A stretch of DNA of 64,000 bases from Oceanobacillus oncorhynchi (GCF_000821065.1 NZ_CDGG01000001.1:868001-932000), one strand, 5' to 3'; counted from the first letter of the stretch, positions 1-8,499 are shown. The notes: a model not told the origin generated them from the letters alone. Translations and numbers: made by a program.

Positions 1-758
1 GAAATACCAATATTAATAATTTCACCGACACCGTAGCCGGCTAAAGCGCCAATCGCAGCACCAAGAATCAAACCGATAACCATGGAATCCCCAAATACCC
101 CAAAACGTTTTTGGATGGAGTCTGGATCGGCATGAAGTTTATTGAGACCAGGAATTTTTTGAATTCCTTTAACCACAAAAATAAAAGGCGCATACGAAAT
201 CGTACTTCCTGTCGCCACGGAGACGCCGGGCATTTCATAAAAATCACGTACCATCGGCTGCGTCCAGTCTGCTATTTTTAAACAGACGATTTGGAATAAA
301 GTTGCCGCAATCAGTCCTTGCACGATACTGCCAGATACGGTATAAACAATCGCGCCCATAAAGGTATAATGCCAGAAGTTCCAAATATCAACGTTCATCG
401 TTTTCGTTGTTTTTGTTAATAGCATGACAACGTTTACAACTAATCCTAACGGAATAATAAAAGCAGCAATCGTCGATGCCCATGCAATAGATGAAGTAGC
501 CGGCCAGCCAATATCAATGGTATTTAAGCTGACACCGAGTCTGTCTACCATTCCTTGTGCTGCAGGGCCGAGGTTTAAGGTCAACAAGTCGATGACAAGG
601 AAAATACCTACAAATGCAACACCGATCGTCAGTCCAGAACGAAAAGCTTTTCCAGGCTTTTGGCCGAATAAAAGTCCAAGTAAAAAGATGACAACGGGCA
701 AAATGACAGTAGCTCCCAAGCCTAGAAATGCTTGTATAAAATCAACAAAACCTTGCAT
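1..758 (-). CDS. gatC: PTS galactitol-type transporter, EIIC component (partial, 3' end outside window)
   Basis: Membrane channel subunit of a galactitol-family phosphotransferase system; it would carry a sugar alcohol across the membrane while EIIB phosphorylates it. The reading frame runs leftward from an ATG at 758 preceded by GGAGG and continues off the window edge. The visible N-terminus (MQGFVDFIQAFLGLGATV) is followed by hydrophobic segments and EIIC-Gat-like stretches such as LNTIDIGWPATSS and IWNFWHYTFMG. The family assignment rests on this similarity; the exact sugar is not proven. It is the last gene of the minus-strand operon and is separated from gatB by about 355 bases that hold a repeat element, which may affect its expression. 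Confidence 0.85.
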   Translation of the reverse strand, partial: MQGFVDFIQAFLGLGATVILPVVIFLLGLLFGQKPGKAFRSGLTIGVAFVGIFLVIDLLTLNLGPAAQGMVDRLGVSLNTIDIGWPATSSIAWASTIAAFIIPLGLVVNVVMLLTKTTKTMNVDIWNFWHYTFMGAIVYTVSGSIVQGLIAATLFQIVCLKIADWTQPMVRDFYEMPGVSVATGSTISYAPFIFVVKGIQKIPGLNKLHADPDSIQKRFGVFGDSMVIGLILGAAIGALAGYGVGEIINIGI

Positions 759-808
759 TAGTTTTCCCTCCTATGGGTTAGGATGCTGCTCTATTCCTTT
801 TAAGGGGA

Positions 809-1082
809 TGTTCAAAAAGTCCAATAAAAATGACACGGCGAGGAGAGGAACTTCTACTAAGAACACCCACGTCCTGTGGGTAACGTAGAAGCCACCGCAT
901 CCTGCGGAAGTGCGTTGCCGAATTCTTTCCGATACTCACGTATTATAAAGCAAAGAGGAACTTCTGTTAAAACCGTCCACGTCCTGTGGACAACACAGAA
1001 GTCATCACATCCTGTGAAAGTCCGTTCGTAAAAAATTCGTCGCCTTGAACTTCTTGGTCTTTTTCATCGTACTTTTTGAACA
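809..1082. repeat. MITE-like element with terminal inverted repeats between gatC and gatB
   Basis: The 12 bases TGTTCAAAAAGT at 809-820 return inverted at 1071-1082, enclosing about 274 bases without a gene. Inside are two diverged copies of a two-hairpin module. Copy 1 (about 846-910) has CCCAC/GTGGG (866-880) and CCGCA/TGCGG (895-907). Copy 2 (about 956-1022) has GTCCAC/GTGGAC (975-991) and TCACA/TGTGA (1005-1017). No transposase is present, so this would be a non-autonomous mobile repeat. I see no clear target duplication. It lies inside the operon, so the transcript must cross its hairpins to reach gatC. Confidence 0.6.
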
Positions 1083-1113
1083 CGTACTGTAAGAAGAACA
1101 GAGCAGCAAGATA

Positions 1114-1392
1114 TTATTTTAATAATTCTTCTAAAATCTGTTTCTTTGTATCTTCTACACCAATTCCTGTCAGGAACGTACGGGCGTTGATAACAGGGAA
1201 GGGATATTCCTTCTTTGTCATTGCAGTAGTAACCAATAGATCTGCTGTATCTTCATAGGTGCTTACTTCTGCAATCCGGATTTGTTTTAAATCTATTTTT
1301 ACGCCATTTTCTTTTGCTAATTCTTCAATCGCATTATTCACTACAGTGGATGTAGCAATTCCTGCTCCGCAAGCTACAAGTACTTGTTTCAT
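1114..1392 (-). CDS. gatB: PTS galactitol-type transporter, EIIB component
   Basis: A 92-residue cytoplasmic phosphocarrier that takes phosphate from EIIA and gives it to the sugar bound by EIIC. The EIIB-Gat P-loop is at the N-terminus: ACGAGIATSTVV, with Cys8 the expected phosphorylated residue. The length is normal for a stand-alone GatB. Its ATG overlaps the TGA of the upstream EIIA gene in an ATGA arrangement, which supports translational coupling. The downstream partner gatC follows only after a repeat-filled spacer. Confidence 0.9.
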   Translation of the reverse strand: MKQVLVACGAGIATSTVVNNAIEELAKENGVKIDLKQIRIAEVSTYEDTADLLVTTAMTKKEYPFPVINARTFLTGIGVEDTKKQILEELLK

Positions 1393-1880
1393 AGCTTCTC
1401 ACCTCCTTTAAAGTCATGCAGGTCCAGCTTGTCAGCCAGTTGTTTCTGCATTTCTGATGCATTATCTGTCTGAAGTAATTGATTGAGAAAGTTCTCCTCT
1501 TGAAAAATCTTCATTAAATCCTGCAGAAGCTTCAATTGTGAATGAGGCTCATCCATTGCCAGCATAAATACGATTTGAACAGGAGTGGTCTCCGATTCTT
1601 CTCCCATAATGACAAAATCTACTGGTTTTTTTAAGGTAGCTATACTGATGGTTTTATGATTAACATGAACAGAGTCTGTATGCGGAATAGCCACAGATAC
1701 CCCAGCTGTCGGTAATCCCGTTGCAAATTCTTTCTCTCTTTCTATAATTGCTGGAATAAAGCTGTCTTTGACATACTGGTGTTTTGCTAAATTTTCTCCC
1801 ATTTGCTGAAGAACTTCTGTATAATCAGCTGCCTCTAAATGCATTAAAATAACTTCTTTATCAAAACGTAATTCACTCAT
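1389..1880 (-). CDS. gatA: PTS EIIA component (fructose/mannitol/galactitol type)
   Basis: A 163-residue cytoplasmic EIIA that accepts phosphate from HPr and passes it to GatB. The PTS_EIIA type-2 motif AIPHTD is visible, with His67 as the likely phosphorylation site, followed by PVQIVFMLA and HSQLKLLQDL typical of the fold. It lies 21 bases after the regulator gene and overlaps gatB by four bases, so the order regulator-gatA-gatB-gatC reads as one operon. The sugar could be galactitol or another polyol; sequence alone does not decide this. Confidence 0.88.
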   Translation of the reverse strand: MSELRFDKEVILMHLEAADYTEVLQQMGENLAKHQYVKDSFIPAIIEREKEFATGLPTAGVSVAIPHTDSVHVNHKTISIATLKKPVDFVIMGEESETTPVQIVFMLAMDEPHSQLKLLQDLMKIFQEENFLNQLLQTDNASEMQKQLADKLDLHDFKGGEKL

Positions 1881-1901
1881 GAAATAACACTCCTGCCTTA
1901 A

Positions 1902-3965
1902 CTATTGATCAATGATATAATCTCGAATCAACTTGTGAATATATTCTTTGGAACTCGCTTGCGTCAGTTTAGGTAACAGACTGGGCGAGGAAGCAACCTT
2001 CATTAGCTGCATCAGTGCATGAATATGCTGTTTTTTGTCTGCTGCAGCAATCATAATCATCAAGTGAATCTGATGATTTTCTTTCCCGTATGGCACGCCG
2101 TTACGAATTTTTAACAGGCTCATGCCAACTTTTTTGACACCTTCCTCTGGTGTAGCATGTGGAATAGCCACATGTTCGCCAATTGCAATATACGAATCTT
2201 CTTTCGAATGCTGGATGGCTGCATCAATATAATGCGGCGTAATGTATCCATTTGTAAGCAATGGAGCGCCGCATAGCCGAATGGCCTCATCAAAAGAAGC
2301 GACAGATTCTCTCAGCGTAATATGATCCACTGTCAGAAAATCATGTAAATCCTTTTCTTCTGCTGCAACGTCTTGTTTTGTAATGGAAGCATTTTTATCC
2401 CTGTGGATAAAAGCATAGAGTTCCTTCCGCAGACTCTTTTTATCGGAAATATTTGCATACAGTTGAATTTTAGCCATCAAATCATCTACATTGATTTCAT
2501 TCGGGATGTAATCATACACCTCTAGCATGACCTGTTTACGAATACGCTGTTTGTCTTCCGTACGCAGAATGGGTTTACAGATAAATAATTTTTTATCTGT
2601 TTCTAATGAAACAGGCGAGAAAACAATATCGCAATCCAGCTCGTAATGTAAAAACTCTCTGACAGACAGCCAATCCAGAAATACGAATTCAGGAAACAAC
2701 TCACGAAGCTGCTGGAACATTAAACGGGAAACGGAAATTCCCCGCGGGCATACGACCAGTGCTTTTATTTTCTGAGCCATGCTTTCTCCCTGTTTATGCA
2801 TCCAGCCGCTAATCAACATAACAATATAAGTGATTTCATTTTCGGGAATCTTGCTTTCTATCACTTCTTCAAGCGGTGTAATTGCTAAATGGACCAGATG
2901 GCGAATCTGTTCGAATTCTTCATTATCGTTATCTTCAAAAAGAATGGAATCTGTCAGCTGATATTTGATCCGATAATATGCTGGTGTTAAATGCTGCAGA
3001 AGCTTATCAATCAACTGTTTTCGATCGTGAAAATTGATGCAGGCATTCTTTTCAAAGAGCCGGACCATTTTATCAATGGCTGGTACCAGGTCAGGAATGT
3101 AATCCTCGGCCATCCATGAATTTCGGTGGACGCTTCCGGTTAACAAATTGAGCGTAATAAAGATGCGTTCAGGTGTCGGTAGATTTTTGTCATATAGTAT
3201 TTCTTCCGTTGCTTGATACTCCTTTGTATTGGAGAGTTCATCATAGCGGATAAATAAAGGCTTAACCGAATATCCTTTTTGAATTCTTCTCAGGATTAAG
3301 ACAAAAATAGCTGGAAGTGTCATCATAATTTCATCGGTGAACTGAATGGTAAGCTTTTGCTCAACCCGCTCTAAACGGCGCTCGAACTGTGCAAGCAGCT
3401 CATCCTCAAGCATCAGAACTTCCTGCAGTTTACTCTTGTTGTCATCATGCAGGATTAATTCATTTGCGAGTCCTATCATCATTTTACGGGCCTGAAATTC
3501 ATTTCCTGTAATCTGATATCCGTCTTTTCTTGTATGCTGGATTTGCAATTGGTAAGCATTCAACAGCTTCTGCACATGCTTCATATCATTTAGAATAGTG
3601 TTCTTGCTGACGTCTAACAGGTTCGTTAACTCGTTTAATGAAATTGTTTCTGTTCGCCCTAATATAGCCATGGTAAGAAATTTTACCCGATTCTGCTCTG
3701 ACATGATTCCATCCTGGAACTTGGAATCTGCAACAGCGTCTTGCTTCACGGTTGCAGTTAAAATAGATTGATCAATAATAAATTGACCTTTCTTTGTTCG
3801 TTCAATTTCTGGCAAACGGCTATCTTTTAACCACGTATTTATTTTTTGAAAGGTGTAGCCCAGCTGTCGGCGAGAAAGATTATATTTATCTGCGAGCTCT
3901 GAGCTTGTAATACTTGTGTCATTAATCAATGCGTTAAAAATAATCTCTTCTCTTTCTCCTAACAC
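1902..3965 (-). CDS. PRD-containing PTS-regulated transcription activator (BglG/MtlR class)
   Basis: A 687-residue sugar-responsive regulator that would activate this PTS operon. Domains in order: N-terminal HTH (about 3-58), a second Mga-like HTH (about 85-150), two PRD domains (about 185-395), an EIIB-Gat-like domain with CPRGISVS near residue 404, and a C-terminal EIIA-like domain with AIPHATPEE near residue 598. This is the MtlR-type layout, in which PTS phosphorylation of the PRD, EIIB and EIIA modules sets activity. I place the start at GTG 3965 because AAAGGAGG lies seven bases upstream; an in-frame ATG at 3992 is upstream of that ribosome binding site. A cre site sits just before the gene. 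Confidence 0.85.
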   Translation of the reverse strand: MLGEREEIIFNALINDTSITSSELADKYNLSRRQLGYTFQKINTWLKDSRLPEIERTKKGQFIIDQSILTATVKQDAVADSKFQDGIMSEQNRVKFLTMAILGRTETISLNELTNLLDVSKNTILNDMKHVQKLLNAYQLQIQHTRKDGYQITGNEFQARKMMIGLANELILHDDNKSKLQEVLMLEDELLAQFERRLERVEQKLTIQFTDEIMMTLPAIFVLILRRIQKGYSVKPLFIRYDELSNTKEYQATEEILYDKNLPTPERIFITLNLLTGSVHRNSWMAEDYIPDLVPAIDKMVRLFEKNACINFHDRKQLIDKLLQHLTPAYYRIKYQLTDSILFEDNDNEEFEQIRHLVHLAITPLEEVIESKIPENEITYIVMLISGWMHKQGESMAQKIKALVVCPRGISVSRLMFQQLRELFPEFVFLDWLSVREFLHYELDCDIVFSPVSLETDKKLFICKPILRTEDKQRIRKQVMLEVYDYIPNEINVDDLMAKIQLYANISDKKSLRKELYAFIHRDKNASITKQDVAAEEKDLHDFLTVDHITLRESVASFDEAIRLCGAPLLTNGYITPHYIDAAIQHSKEDSYIAIGEHVAIPHATPEEGVKKVGMSLLKIRNGVPYGKENHQIHLMIMIAAADKKQHIHALMQLMKVASSPSLLPKLTQASSKEYIHKLIRDYIIDQ

Positions 3966-4012
3966 AATGCCGCCTCCTTTGATTAAAATCATAACAATTG
4001 CTAAATAATAAA

Positions 4013-4026
4013 TGAATGCGTTTACA
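4013..4026. promoter_or_regulatory. cre site (CcpA) upstream of the PTS operon
   Basis: TGAATGCGTTTACA matches the cre consensus TGWAANCGNTNWCA at 13 of 14 positions. It lies about 50 bases upstream of the regulator start, where bound CcpA could block the operon when preferred sugars are present. The motif match is seen; the binding is inferred. Confidence 0.65.
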
Positions 4027-4308
4027 TCACAAAATAGAGAATTATCTTTGTATTATATTGTGATAATCCATCTTGTCCTATCTTACTTAAAATTTTGAAA
4101 TGCTAGAAGTAACAGGAAAACAAACTGGTAATTTATTTTAACCGGAAAAGGAATTTATCATAGAGAACCATCCGTAAAAAAACCTGTAAAATGACGTTTG
4201 GTTTTGATAGAAAGAGGAAATATCACTCTTTTTGGAGGAGGTGGCATAACAAGAAATGTAAAAGGTAGGTGTATTGAATGCTTTGGAAAAAGACGGGGAG
4301 TAATTTGT

Positions 4309-4368
4309 GTGAATCAGCTGGAGAATGATTTAAATCAGATTGAAAGTAGAAAAATAGAATTGAGGTAA
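4309..4368 (+). other. Possible 19-codon ORF resembling the start of a Spo0E-like protein
   Basis: A GTG codon eight bases after GGGGAG opens a 19-residue frame (VNQLENDLNQIESRKIELR) that resembles the first helix of Spo0E-like phosphatases and then stops. It may be a decayed remnant or chance. The rest of the 3966-4526 gap is AT-rich and holds the cre site and, presumably, the divergent promoters; I see nothing else there. Confidence 0.2.
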
Positions 4369-4526
4369 ACGAATGACGCAATAAAATGGCAAGGTTTAGG
4401 ATATTAACATTAAATTATTACTTATTTCGATACCGTTTGTAATAAACTATTAATATTTTTGTAACTTATTGTTTGGTAAAATGTGCTATTATTAAATTTG
4501 TCGAATATTTATAGGGGGACTACATA

Positions 4527-5708
4527 ATGAAAAAATTAGTAGCTACAGTTGCTACGGGTGTCGTTTTAGGCGGCTCTTGTCTTTCAAATGTTTCAGCAGC
4601 GGAATATCAGGTTCAAAATGGCGATAACTTGTGGAATATAGCAAAAGAACACAGAACGACTGTTGACAAATTATTTGATTTAAATAATTTAAAGTCATCT
4701 CTTATTCATCCAAATCAAAAATTAATTCTTAACGAACAATACAAAGTAAAAAAGGGCGATACATTATCTAGTATCGGATATAAACTAGGTGTAACGGTTA
4801 CTGATTTGAAAGAATGGAATAATCTTGAATCAGATCTTATTTTTATTGATCAAATGTTAACTATAAAAAAATCAAATGTTGAACAAAAAGGTGTACCGGC
4901 TGCACAAGTACCTGATAATAAATCAGCTAATGAAGATGAAGTGAATGAAACTAATCAAGCAAGTGAAAATATAGAAGCAGCGCAAGCAGAAGAAGAAGCG
5001 GAAGCTGAAGCAGCAGCACAAGCGGAGGCAGAAGCAGAAGAAGCGGCGCAAGCAGAGGCAGAAGCAGAAGAAGCGGCGCAAGCAGAGGCAGAAGCTGAAG
5101 CAGCAGCACAAGCGGAGGCAGAAGCAGAAGAAGCGGCGCAAGCAGAGGCAGAAGCTGAAGCAGCAGCACAAGCGGAGGCAGAAGCAGAAGAAGCGGCGCA
5201 AGCGGAAGCAGAAGCTGAAGCAGCAGCACAAGCGGAGGCAGAAGCAGAAGAAGCGGCGCAAGCGGAAGCAGAAGAAGCGGCGCAAGCGGAAGCAGAAGCT
5301 GAAGCAGCACAAGCGGAGGCAGAAGCAGAAGAAGCGGCGCAAGCGGAAGCAGAAGCTGTGAACTCCTCAGAAAATGAGGAACCTGTAACGGAAACCAACA
5401 CACAAGAACAAGCTAGCGGTGAAACAATCTCTGTAACTTCTACCGCATATACAGCTAACTGTGAAGGATGTTCTGGTGTTACATCAACCGGAATTGACTT
5501 AAACGCAAACCCGAATGAAAAAGTAATTGCTGTTGATCCAAATGTAATTCCACTAGGTACAAAAGTATATGTTGAAGGCTATGGTCATGCAGTAGCGGGC
5601 GATATCGGCGGCGCAATTAACGGTAATAAAATCGATGTTCATGTTCCGACACGTGATGAGGCTCTTAACTGGGGCGTGCGTGAAGTTAATGTTACTGTAG
5701 TAGAATAG
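4527..5708 (+). CDS. Secreted LysM / 3D-domain cell-wall protein (YocH-like) with long Glu/Ala repeat
   Basis: A 393-residue exported peptidoglycan-binding and probably lytic protein. A signal peptide (about 1-24, ending VSA-AE) precedes two LysM domains (about 25-72 and 73-117; each has a GDxL motif). A Glu/Ala/Gln low-complexity stretch (about 150-277) leads to a C-terminal 3D domain (about 302-393). The Asp residues of that domain are in AVDPNVIPLG, AGDIGG and IDVHV. The layout matches B. subtilis YocH, a WalR-controlled autolysin, except for the very long linker. TGTAAT/TGTAAC hexamers upstream (about 4439 and 4459) are only a weak hint of WalR control. GGGGGA precedes the ATG. Confidence 0.88.
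   Translation: MKKLVATVATGVVLGGSCLSNVSAAEYQVQNGDNLWNIAKEHRTTVDKLFDLNNLKSSLIHPNQKLILNEQYKVKKGDTLSSIGYKLGVTVTDLKEWNNLESDLIFIDQMLTIKKSNVEQKGVPAAQVPDNKSANEDEVNETNQASENIEAAQAEEEAEAEAAAQAEAEAEEAAQAEAEAEEAAQAEAEAEAAAQAEAEAEEAAQAEAEAEAAAQAEAEAEEAAQAEAEAEAAAQAEAEAEEAAQAEAEEAAQAEAEAEAAQAEAEAEEAAQAEAEAVNSSENEEPVTETNTQEQASGETISVTSTAYTANCEGCSGVTSTGIDLNANPNEKVIAVDPNVIPLGTKVYVEGYGHAVAGDIGGAINGNKIDVHVPTRDEALNWGVREVNVTVVE
4977..5357 (+). repeat. In-frame Glu/Ala-coding minisatellite inside the LysM/3D gene
   Basis: About 380 bases consist of near-identical units coding for variants of AQAEAEAEEA, built from GCGGAGGCAGAAGCAGAAGA-type words. Units combine two alternative blocks (EAEAEEA and EAEAEAA) in a semi-regular order. 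Long open frames on the opposite strand here are by-products of this composition. The tract probably forms a charged helical spacer between the wall-binding and 3D domains and is prone to length change by slippage. Confidence 0.85.
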
Positions 5709-5733
5709 TAGAAACTTAATAGAAAAAATTTGA

Positions 5734-5771
5734 GGAAAAGCACTTTGCAATAAGGTGCTTTCCTTTTTTTT
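5734..5771 (+). terminator. Rho-independent terminator of the LysM/3D gene, with an IS in its T-tract
   Basis: GGAAAAGCAC (5734-5743) pairs with GTGCTTTCC (5755-5763), followed by eight T (5764-5771). The insertion sequence begins two bases later, and its target duplication TTTTTTTA is taken from this T-tract. Confidence 0.8.
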
Positions 5772-5772
5772 A

Positions 5773-7152
5773 GGCTCTATACTGAATGTGGTGGTGTCCT
5801 CCGTTCCATCGCCAGATGGAACGGAGGCAAAAAAATACACTCCTTTTCCTCTCTCTGATAACCTTGAGTTGTCGAGACAAAAGGAATGGGAGAGGAAAAG
5901 AGTGCAACATCATTTTATCACAGAGTTATTAGGAATTAAAGATACACATGTAGATGTGTGGGATATCAGAGAAGAAGAAAGTTATTTGATTGCGGAATTA
6001 TTCACGAAACAGCGTATGCAGAAATGTCCTTGTTGCGGGAAAAGAACGAAACGGATACACAGTTACCGCTGGCAAAGCATCCAAGGACCAGTGTTAACGA
6101 CAAAAGAAGTTCATATATCTCTGCGAAAGAGACGTTATATTTGTATGTCGTGTCACCACACATTTTATGAGCGTCTCCAAATGATCCATCGGTATCAACG
6201 GTGTACGGCGAGTGTGCAAACGGCAGCGATGATGCATGCCGCTGTAAGTTCCTTTCGTACAGCGGCGCTGGTAACGGGAGTAACAGTGAATCGTGTGTTA
6301 CGGTGGTTTGATCAGAAGGAACTGCCCACCAGCAAAGTGTTACCGCGAGTCATTGCGATCGATGAGTTTAAAGGCGACGCAGATGGAGAGAGGTTTCAAT
6401 TGAATGTGGTCGATGTGGAGAACCGAAGAATTATCGATATCTTGCCAGATCGAAAAGTGGAGACCATTGAAGCGTACTTAAATTCCTGCGATACAGGTAA
6501 AGTGGAAATGGTAGTAATGGATTTATCTCAAGCGTTTAAACAAGCGATTCGAAAAGCGCTGGGAAACCCATTGATTATCGCTGACCGTTTTCACTTTATG
6601 CGTCAGGCCTACTGGGCTTTGGATGAGGTCCGCCGTGAAGTTCAAAAGCAATTGCCCAAGAAAGATCGAATTCGAATGAAACGCTCCAAAAAACTTCTGT
6701 GGAAATCATGGACAACCTGTTCGGATGATCAGAAGAAGAAAGTCCAGGAATTATTAAAGATAGATCTCCGTTTAAAGGAAGCCTATGATTTAAAGCATGA
6801 ACTGGATACGTGGTTTAAGGAAAGTGATGCGCACAATGCCACAGCGGGATTAGAAGCATGTCTGGAAAAGTTGAATGCATCCAGATTAGAAGGATTTCAT
6901 CGTGTCGCACGTACATTTAAAAGATGGCAACAAGAAATTCTGCATTCTTTTATGTATCCTTTTAATAATGGCTACATAGAAGGCGTTAATAATACGATTA
7001 AAGTATTAAAAAGATTATCTTATGGAATTAAACAGTTTGATCGAATGAGAAAGAAAATTCTATGGCAACAAGAGGTAAAGCTTGTGTTAAAGCAAGCTTA
7101 TAAATAAAGAGGTGGAGGAATGATATTCCACCACCACATTTGACATAGAACC
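5773..7152 (+). mobile_element. ISL3-family insertion sequence (1380 bp), complete with 8-bp target duplication
   Basis: The left end GGCTCTAT...AATGTGGTGGTG and the inverted right end GGTTCTAT...AATGTGGTGGTG match over 24 bases with five transition differences. The element is flanked by the direct repeat TTTTTTTA at 5765-5772 and 7153-7160, the 8-bp duplication expected for ISL3. It contains one intact transposase gene in the same orientation. The duplication is uninterrupted, which suggests a fairly recent insertion. Confidence 0.92.
5902..7107 (+). CDS. ISL3-family transposase
   Basis: A DDE-type transposase of 401 residues from a GTG at 5902, preceded by AGAGGAAAAGA. Visible features: an N-terminal zinc ribbon (CPCCGKRTKR...ICMSCHHTF), a helix-turn-helix-like region, and the catalytic core with IAIDEFKGDADG (first Asp), VVMDLSQAFKQAI (second Asp) and the C-terminal NGYIEGVNNTIKVLKR (Glu). 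All three acidic residues and the ends of the element are intact, so it may be active. The frame is open upstream to 5755, beyond the left end of the IS, so that longer start is not real. Confidence 0.92.
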   Translation: MQHHFITELLGIKDTHVDVWDIREEESYLIAELFTKQRMQKCPCCGKRTKRIHSYRWQSIQGPVLTTKEVHISLRKRRYICMSCHHTFYERLQMIHRYQRCTASVQTAAMMHAAVSSFRTAALVTGVTVNRVLRWFDQKELPTSKVLPRVIAIDEFKGDADGERFQLNVVDVENRRIIDILPDRKVETIEAYLNSCDTGKVEMVVMDLSQAFKQAIRKALGNPLIIADRFHFMRQAYWALDEVRREVQKQLPKKDRIRMKRSKKLLWKSWTTCSDDQKKKVQELLKIDLRLKEAYDLKHELDTWFKESDAHNATAGLEACLEKLNASRLEGFHRVARTFKRWQQEILHSFMYPFNNGYIEGVNNTIKVLKRLSYGIKQFDRMRKKILWQQEVKLVLKQAYK

Positions 7153-7180
7153 TTTTTTTATGGAATATGAAGCGATTATG

Positions 7181-7804
7181 TCAATGAATATCTTCCCAAT
7201 CCAACTCCCAATAAAGCATCGATTCCGTCTGCTTTTCTTTTTTCATATTCACTTTCTCAAGCACCCGCATGGAAGCAGGGTTACCCAAACGTGTTTCGGC
7301 TATAACTTTTTCAACCTCGGCAGTACGTTTTGCCTAATTTAATAAAGCGGCAAGTGCTTCTGTTGCGTAGCCCTTATTCCAACAGCTTTCCAGAAATCCA
7401 TAACCGACTTCTGCCGTTTTATTTTCATCTGGTCTTCCTTTAAACCCCATATCTCCAATTATTTTGTCATCTGCTTTTCGTTTTACAAGCCAAACACCCC
7501 AATATAAGAGAGCAGGGTCTTCTTTTAATGCATGTAAATGCTGGATAATATGAGGACCATATAGATAGTAATTAAACCTATCTAGCGGAGGAAAAACACG
7601 TAGACTCCTATGGGAAAGCGCAGTGTGAAGACCCCGCAGAAAAAAAGTGAACTTCTTTTTTCGAGGAGGATGAGCGCAAGCCCATGGAAAGCGTAGTGTT
7701 TTTCCGCAGCGGTCGCATTAACTTGACAACCTTGATAGATAGTCTGAAGTCATTGTCTGTTCTGTACAAGGGGTAATGATAAGTCTGTCTGTTTCCAGCT
7801 TCAT
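7181..7804 (-). pseudogene. GNAT-family acetyltransferase, disrupted by a repeat insertion and a nonsense codon
   Basis: Starting at ATG 7804 (AAGGAG upstream), the frame reads MKLETDRLIITPCTEQ, a typical RimJ/RimL-like GNAT start, then enters a 165-bp repeat that brings an in-frame TAA. Beyond the repeat it resumes with YGPHIIQHL, ALLYWGVWLV, KIIGDMGFKG and GYGFLESCWNKGYATEAL (the acetyl-CoA loop), ending at 7181. A second lesion is TAG at 7334-7336, where relatives are expected to have Trp (ALLN-stop-AKR). Removing the repeat and one copy of its 9-bp duplication restores the frame exactly. The gene is almost certainly non-functional. Confidence 0.88.
7570..7734. repeat. MITE-like 165-bp repeat inserted in the GNAT gene, with 9-bp target duplication
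   Basis: The insertion is flanked by ATAGATAGT at 7561-7569 and 7735-7743. Inside it, GCGGAGGAAAAACACGTA near the left end and TAGTGTTTTTCCGC near the right end form subterminal inverted repeats, and AAGTGAACTTCTTTTTTC makes a central hairpin. There is no open frame of note. The make-up recalls short dispersed repeats of Bacillaceae genomes (from memory); copy number cannot be judged here because only one copy of this type lies in the window. Confidence 0.82.
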
Positions 7805-8032
7805 AAAAACCGCTCCTTTTTCACTGCATTTTAATTCGGGTATAACCGACTTTCACAGCTTTTAGTATAACAGATAATATGGGTGGCAAGCCTTCCAGGT
7901 TATAAGTTATGCTGTGATTAGTATCTGCTAATAACTCCTAGTATAATTAGCTTGTGTGTAGTATAATCAGGTTATTTCATTCTGCAAATAATTGTTTCAG
8001 AGATATTTTCAATAGAAGGGTGTTTAAAAAAG

Positions 8033-8476
8033 ATGGAAGAACCAGAACAAAAACGTTCTCAAGCCTATGTTGAAATCATTGGTGATACGGTTGTCGGAAA
8101 AGACTTGATCATGACAATCTCCATCAGTGTGGTGTTGAGCTTTCTTGGCTTTTTTGCTGGCAGAGAGCTTATTTTTCCGCGGATTGCTCCAGAAGAAATG
8201 ATCCTGTCTTATTCTCTATTGTCAGGCATCGTCGGCAGTGTAACAGGTTTGCTTGTGAACACGTTTTTATTTAAACCGAAGCGGACTTTAAATGAAACGG
8301 CGTCTACCAATGCAGAATTGTCGGAAATATATGAGAAGCTGCAGCTGGATATGGAGGAGGAGCGTGACTCTATCTTGAATGATCCAGTGACCACAGCAGA
8401 GATGAAGGAACAAGGATTTTATGAGATGTTTATCCTGGATGAGCAAACGCAAAGCGATGAGAAAGAAAAGAAATAG
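8033..8476 (+). CDS. Small membrane protein paired with a TctA-type permease
   Basis: A 147-residue protein with a short N-terminal cytoplasmic part, two membrane helices (about 25-45 and 60-80) and a long acidic, coiled-coil-like tail (about 90-147, rich in Glu, Asp and Lys). I do not recognise a named family. It ends 23 bases before the TctA-like permease and faces the same way, so the two are very likely co-transcribed. The position is that of the small TctB subunit in tripartite tricarboxylate transporters, but two helices and a charged tail differ from the usual four-helix TctB. A role as accessory subunit is inferred from position only. Confidence 0.7.
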   Translation: MEEPEQKRSQAYVEIIGDTVVGKDLIMTISISVVLSFLGFFAGRELIFPRIAPEEMILSYSLLSGIVGSVTGLLVNTFLFKPKRTLNETASTNAELSEIYEKLQLDMEEERDSILNDPVTTAEMKEQGFYEMFILDEQTQSDEKEKK

Positions 8477-8499
8477 TTGAAAGAGGAGAATGAACGAAA

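Noticed and set aside
4309-4368. Spo0E-like remnant as a real gene
   Set aside because: Only 19 codons with no SQxLD motif; kept only as a low-confidence note.
4923-5403. Long minus-strand open frames (Cys/Arg/Phe-rich, Leu/Pro-rich, Ala/Ser-rich)
   Set aside because: They are by-products of the Glu/Ala-coding repeat read in other frames; no ribosome binding sites or family features.
5755-5901. Transposase start at GTG 5755
   Set aside because: It lies outside the IS left end, within the upstream terminator; GTG 5902 inside the element has a ribosome binding site.
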